Below, in pieces: positions 14,662 to 16,692 of a stretch of 16,692 bases of DNA. A program made the translations under genes and the position numbers. The notes under the pieces were generated by a model, which had not been told where the DNA came from, did no database searches, and saw nothing but the letters and a program-made list of their open reading frames with translations. The stretch lies in contig FR888474.1 in NCBI GenBank assembly GCA_000432155.1, forward strand, positions 37,967-54,658, given 5' to 3'. The stretch is from Eubacterium sp. CAG:274. Its GTDB lineage: Bacteria > Bacillota > Clostridia > Lachnospirales > CAG-274. The stretch's first letter is position 1. Every line of letters begins with the position of its first letter.

Positions 14662-16398
14662 ATGTCTAAATGGTTTATAAGACCTTGTAAGGTGGATATA
14701 GGTAATATGTGTAGAAAAATGGGCATAAATGTGCCGTTGGCTCTAGCTTTACAGGCTAAGGGGTTAAATACGCCTAAAAAGGTCAAAGATTACTTTAATA
14801 CGGAAAATTACAGCTTTGGAGATATTACAGAGCTTATTGGGGTGAAAAGGTCTTTTGAGATTATAGAAAAAGCTATTAATGAAAATAAGAAAATATTCAT
14901 ATATGGCGATTATGATGTTGATGGGGTTACAAGTACAGTAATATTATATAAATCCTTAAAAGCTTTAGGAGCTAATGTATTCTATTATATTCCAAATAGA
15001 GTGACAGATGGATATGGTTTGAATGTAAATGCCATTGAAAGGCTTATTGGAAAGGGAATGGAACTGTTAATAACTTGTGATAATGGTATTGCAGCTATTG
15101 AAGAAATAAAGTATGCCAAAGAAAAGGGTATAGATGTCGTAATATATGACCATCACGAACCAGTAATAAAAGATGATAAGGAAATATTGCCAGAGGCTGA
15201 TTCTGTTACAGATGCTAAAATTGAAAATTGTGGCTATGATTTTACAGTAATGTGTGCTGGTGGACTTTGTTATAGGGTTATGAAAGCTTTTTATGAATAT
15301 TTGGGACAGAAATATACCTTGGAAAAAGAAATGATTATTTTTGCGGGTATTGCTACAGTATGTGATGTTGTGGATTTAGTAGGCGAAAATAGAGCTATAG
15401 CTAAAAGAAGTCTTGAACTTATAAATGATAACATTGAAAATACAGGATTAAGACACCTTGTAGATATAAACAGTTTAGAAAGCATTAATGAGTTTCATTA
15501 TGGCTTTGTATTAGGACCTTGTATAAATGCTTGTGGTAGATTGGAAGATGCGTCTATTGCAGTAGAGCTATTTATAGAAGAAAATGAGGCTAAGGCAAGT
15601 GAGTTGGCTTTAAAATTGTTTGAGTTAAACGCTGAAAGAAAGGTTATTACTTTAGATAGCACAGACAGAATTATAAATGAAGTTGAAAATTCCAATTTAA
15701 TAGAAGATAAAATTTTAGTAGTCTATGATAAGGAATTGCACGAGAGTATAGCAGGTATAGTGGCAGGCAGACTTAAAGAGAGATATAATAAGCCGGCTAT
15801 AGTGTTAACTAAATCGGAAAAAGGGGTTAAAGGGTCTTGTCGTTCTATAGATAAGTACAATATTTTTGAGGCACTAAATAAGGAAAAGGAATATTTAGGT
15901 AAGTTTGGTGGTCACAAGTTGGCAGCTGGCTTATCATTACCTGAAGAAAATGTAGAAAAATTTAGGTGTAGTATAAATCAACATTGTTCGTTGAATAAAG
16001 AAGATTTTGAACAAGTGTTTTATATAGATGGACAATTACCTTTTGATTTTATATCATTAGATGGAGCAGAGGAATTAGATATAATGCACCCATTTGGCAT
16101 AAGCAATACTAAACCTATTTTTGGAACAAAGGATTTAACTTGTAGAAATATAAGATTTTTAGGTGAAAATAAGACTATAGTGGCTATGGAATTGGCTGAT
16201 AAGTCAGGAAACAGCAACAGGGCTATAATGTTTAATGGTGGGGATAGAATAGAAGATATACTATTAAATAAGAATTATAGTAAGGAAAATTGCAGAGATG
16301 CTGAAATTAATATTGATGCTTTGTATACTTTGGAGATAAATGAGTATAAAGATTATAGAAATGTTCAGCTTAATATAAAAGATTTTAGAGAAATATAG
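14662..16398 (+). CDS. recJ: Single-stranded-DNA-specific exonuclease RecJ
   Basis: A 578-residue DHH/DHHA1 phosphoesterase that degrades single-stranded DNA 5' to 3' in recombination and mismatch repair. The motifs are ordered as in RecJ: IYGDYDVDGVTST (82-92 region), ITCDNGI (137-143), DHHEP (163-167), ATVCDVVDL (231-239), INACGRLED (288-296), HESIAGIVAGRL (360-371) and GGHKLAAG (416-423). The C-terminal OB-like domain has MHPFGISNTKPIF. Length is normal. GGAGG (14651-14655) precedes the ATG by 6 bases. Minor departures from the usual wording (C before the DNGI motif, HES in place of HEG) suggest a sub-branch, but all metal-binding aspartates and histidines are present. It stands alone between two terminators. 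Confidence 0.93.
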   Translation: MSKWFIRPCKVDIGNMCRKMGINVPLALALQAKGLNTPKKVKDYFNTENYSFGDITELIGVKRSFEIIEKAINENKKIFIYGDYDVDGVTSTVILYKSLKALGANVFYYIPNRVTDGYGLNVNAIERLIGKGMELLITCDNGIAAIEEIKYAKEKGIDVVIYDHHEPVIKDDKEILPEADSVTDAKIENCGYDFTVMCAGGLCYRVMKAFYEYLGQKYTLEKEMIIFAGIATVCDVVDLVGENRAIAKRSLELINDNIENTGLRHLVDINSLESINEFHYGFVLGPCINACGRLEDASIAVELFIEENEAKASELALKLFELNAERKVITLDSTDRIINEVENSNLIEDKILVVYDKELHESIAGIVAGRLKERYNKPAIVLTKSEKGVKGSCRSIDKYNIFEALNKEKEYLGKFGGHKLAAGLSLPEENVEKFRCSINQHCSLNKEDFEQVFYIDGQLPFDFISLDGAEELDIMHPFGISNTKPIFGTKDLTCRNIRFLGENKTIVAMELADKSGNSNRAIMFNGGDRIEDILLNKNYSKENCRDAEINIDALYTLEINEYKDYRNVQLNIKDFREI

Positions 16399-16412
16399 AG
16401 TAATATATGTAT

Positions 16413-16448
16413 AAAATAGGGCTGTTTAGCCCTATTTTTTATTTTTTT
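16413..16448 (+). terminator. Intrinsic terminator of recJ
   Basis: AAAATAGGGCT (16413-16423) pairs perfectly with AGCCCTATTTT (16428-16438) over loop GTTT, followed by a long T-rich run to 16448. Confidence 0.93.
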
Positions 16449-16468
16449 GAAATTTTTTTCAAAAAAAT
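16441..16468 (+). repeat. 28-base AT-only-flanked perfect inverted repeat
   Basis: ATTTTTTTGAAA (16441-16452) and TTTCAAAAAAAT (16457-16468) are exact reverse complements around TTTT. It overlaps the recJ terminator T-run and abuts the A-tract in front of the first tandem promoter. It may act as a second terminator or as bent, UP-element-like DNA. Confidence 0.7.
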
Positions 16469-16479
16469 AAAAAAAGTTG

Positions 16480-16508
16480 TTGACAAGAGTGGAATGGTAT
16501 GGTATTAT
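16480..16508 (+). promoter_or_regulatory. Tandem promoter P1 (rRNA-type)
   Basis: TTGACA (16480-16485), 17 bases, TATTAT (16503-16508). It is preceded by an A-rich tract with AAAAAAGTTG touching the -35, as in UP-element-driven stable-RNA promoters. No ORF lies downstream within the window. Confidence 0.85.
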
Positions 16509-16513
16509 ATCAC

Positions 16514-16535
16514 TTGTCGCTGACGAAGACGACAA
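16514..16535 (+). promoter_or_regulatory. Hairpin at the start of the P1 transcript
   Basis: TTGTCG (16514-16519) is complementary to CGACAA (16530-16535) with a ten-base loop. It lies at about the predicted P1 start, so it would cap the 5' end of that RNA. No T-run follows, so it is not a terminator. Confidence 0.35.
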
Positions 16536-16538
16536 AAA

Positions 16539-16556
16539 CTTAAAAAAGTTTTTAAG
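16539..16556 (+). repeat. AT-rich palindrome between tandem promoters
   Basis: CTTAAAAA (16539-16546) and TTTTTAAG (16549-16556) are exact reverse complements around AG. The CTTAAAAAAGTT part recurs before the third -35 box, so it is probably part of a repeated promoter unit. Confidence 0.55.
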
Positions 16557-16572
16557 AAAAATAAAAAAGTTC

Positions 16573-16601
16573 TTGACAAACAACTTCATCTATGGTAAGA
16601 T
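16573..16601 (+). promoter_or_regulatory. Tandem promoter P2 (rRNA-type)
   Basis: TTGACA (16573-16578), 17 bases, TAAGAT (16596-16601), preceded by AAAAAAGTTC directly against the -35 box as in P1 and P3. Confidence 0.85.
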
Positions 16602-16681
16602 GTAAAAGTTGCTAACAAAAAAGAACTGAGCTTCTAAAAAATGAAGTTCAAAAGGTTTTTCAAAAAAACTTAAAAAAGTTC

Positions 16682-16692
16682 TTGACAAGCAC
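16682..16692 (+). promoter_or_regulatory. Third tandem promoter, -35 only (cut by window end)
   Basis: TTGACA (16682-16687) follows the same AAAAAAGTTC element; the -10 box would lie beyond the window, near 16705. Confidence 0.6.

Noticed and set aside
16600..16680. boxA-type antitermination signal in the rRNA-like leader
   Set aside because: No convincing boxA match was seen; AAGTTCAAAAGG is not close enough, and the leader may continue beyond the window.
1..16692. CRISPR arrays, insertion sequences or phage genes
   Set aside because: No regularly spaced repeats, transposase or integrase motifs, or phage structural genes were seen on either strand.

Overview
The window is a chromosomal segment of a low-GC, endospore-lineage Clostridia bacterium, most probably a member of the Lachnospiraceae (inference from gene content, not from a 16S match). 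The evidence is the AT-rich sequence, strong GGAGG ribosome-binding sites, and the Firmicutes gene order ispF - cysE - cysS - mrnC - rlmB - yacP/rae1 - sigH. A SCIFF ranthipeptide locus (scfA-scfB) joined to secD-secF follows it. Every gene seen is on the + strand.

Layout. (1) 1-954: the 3' part of a SpoIID-like, peptidoglycan-binding protein. (2) 1060-1893: a small accessory cassette made of a tiny basic protein and a GNAT acetyltransferase broken by what looks like one extra TA in a TATATA tract, closed by a terminator. It looks like a toxin-antitoxin-type pair with an inactivated second gene. (3) 1902-5554: housekeeping and sporulation-linked genes: an Mrp/NBP35 Fe-S ATPase, a DUF3794 (SPOCS)-LysM protein whose Shine-Dalgarno lies in a hairpin arm, queH with its own promoter, and ispF. 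(4) 5584-10417: a long operon led by a strong promoter and a cysteine-type T-box riboswitch (TGC specifier, UGGA T-box bulge). It encodes cysE, cysS, mrnC, rlmB, rae1/yacP and the sporulation sigma factor sigH. (5) 10483-14582: a second operon with an extended -10 promoter: scfA (six-cysteine peptide), a strong hairpin, scfB (radical SAM/SPASM maturase), secD and secF, ended by a perfect terminator. (6) 14662-16448: recJ with terminator. (7) 16441-16692: a gene-free stretch with A-tract-fed tandem TTGACA promoters at the window edge, which most resembles the promoter array of an rRNA operon lying just beyond the window.

How they fit together. CysE makes O-acetylserine and CysS charges tRNA-Cys. 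The T-box senses uncharged tRNA-Cys, and no terminator is visible between cysE and sigH, so cysteine status may also tune RNA maturation genes (mrnC, rlmB, rae1) and sigH. ScfB is expected to install thioether links in ScfA, and SecD/SecF, encoded in the same unit, support Sec-dependent export. The most notable points are the frame-broken GNAT cassette, the T-box reaching to sigH, the hairpin dividing precursor from maturase in the SCIFF unit, and the SD-sequestering stem before the LysM gene.
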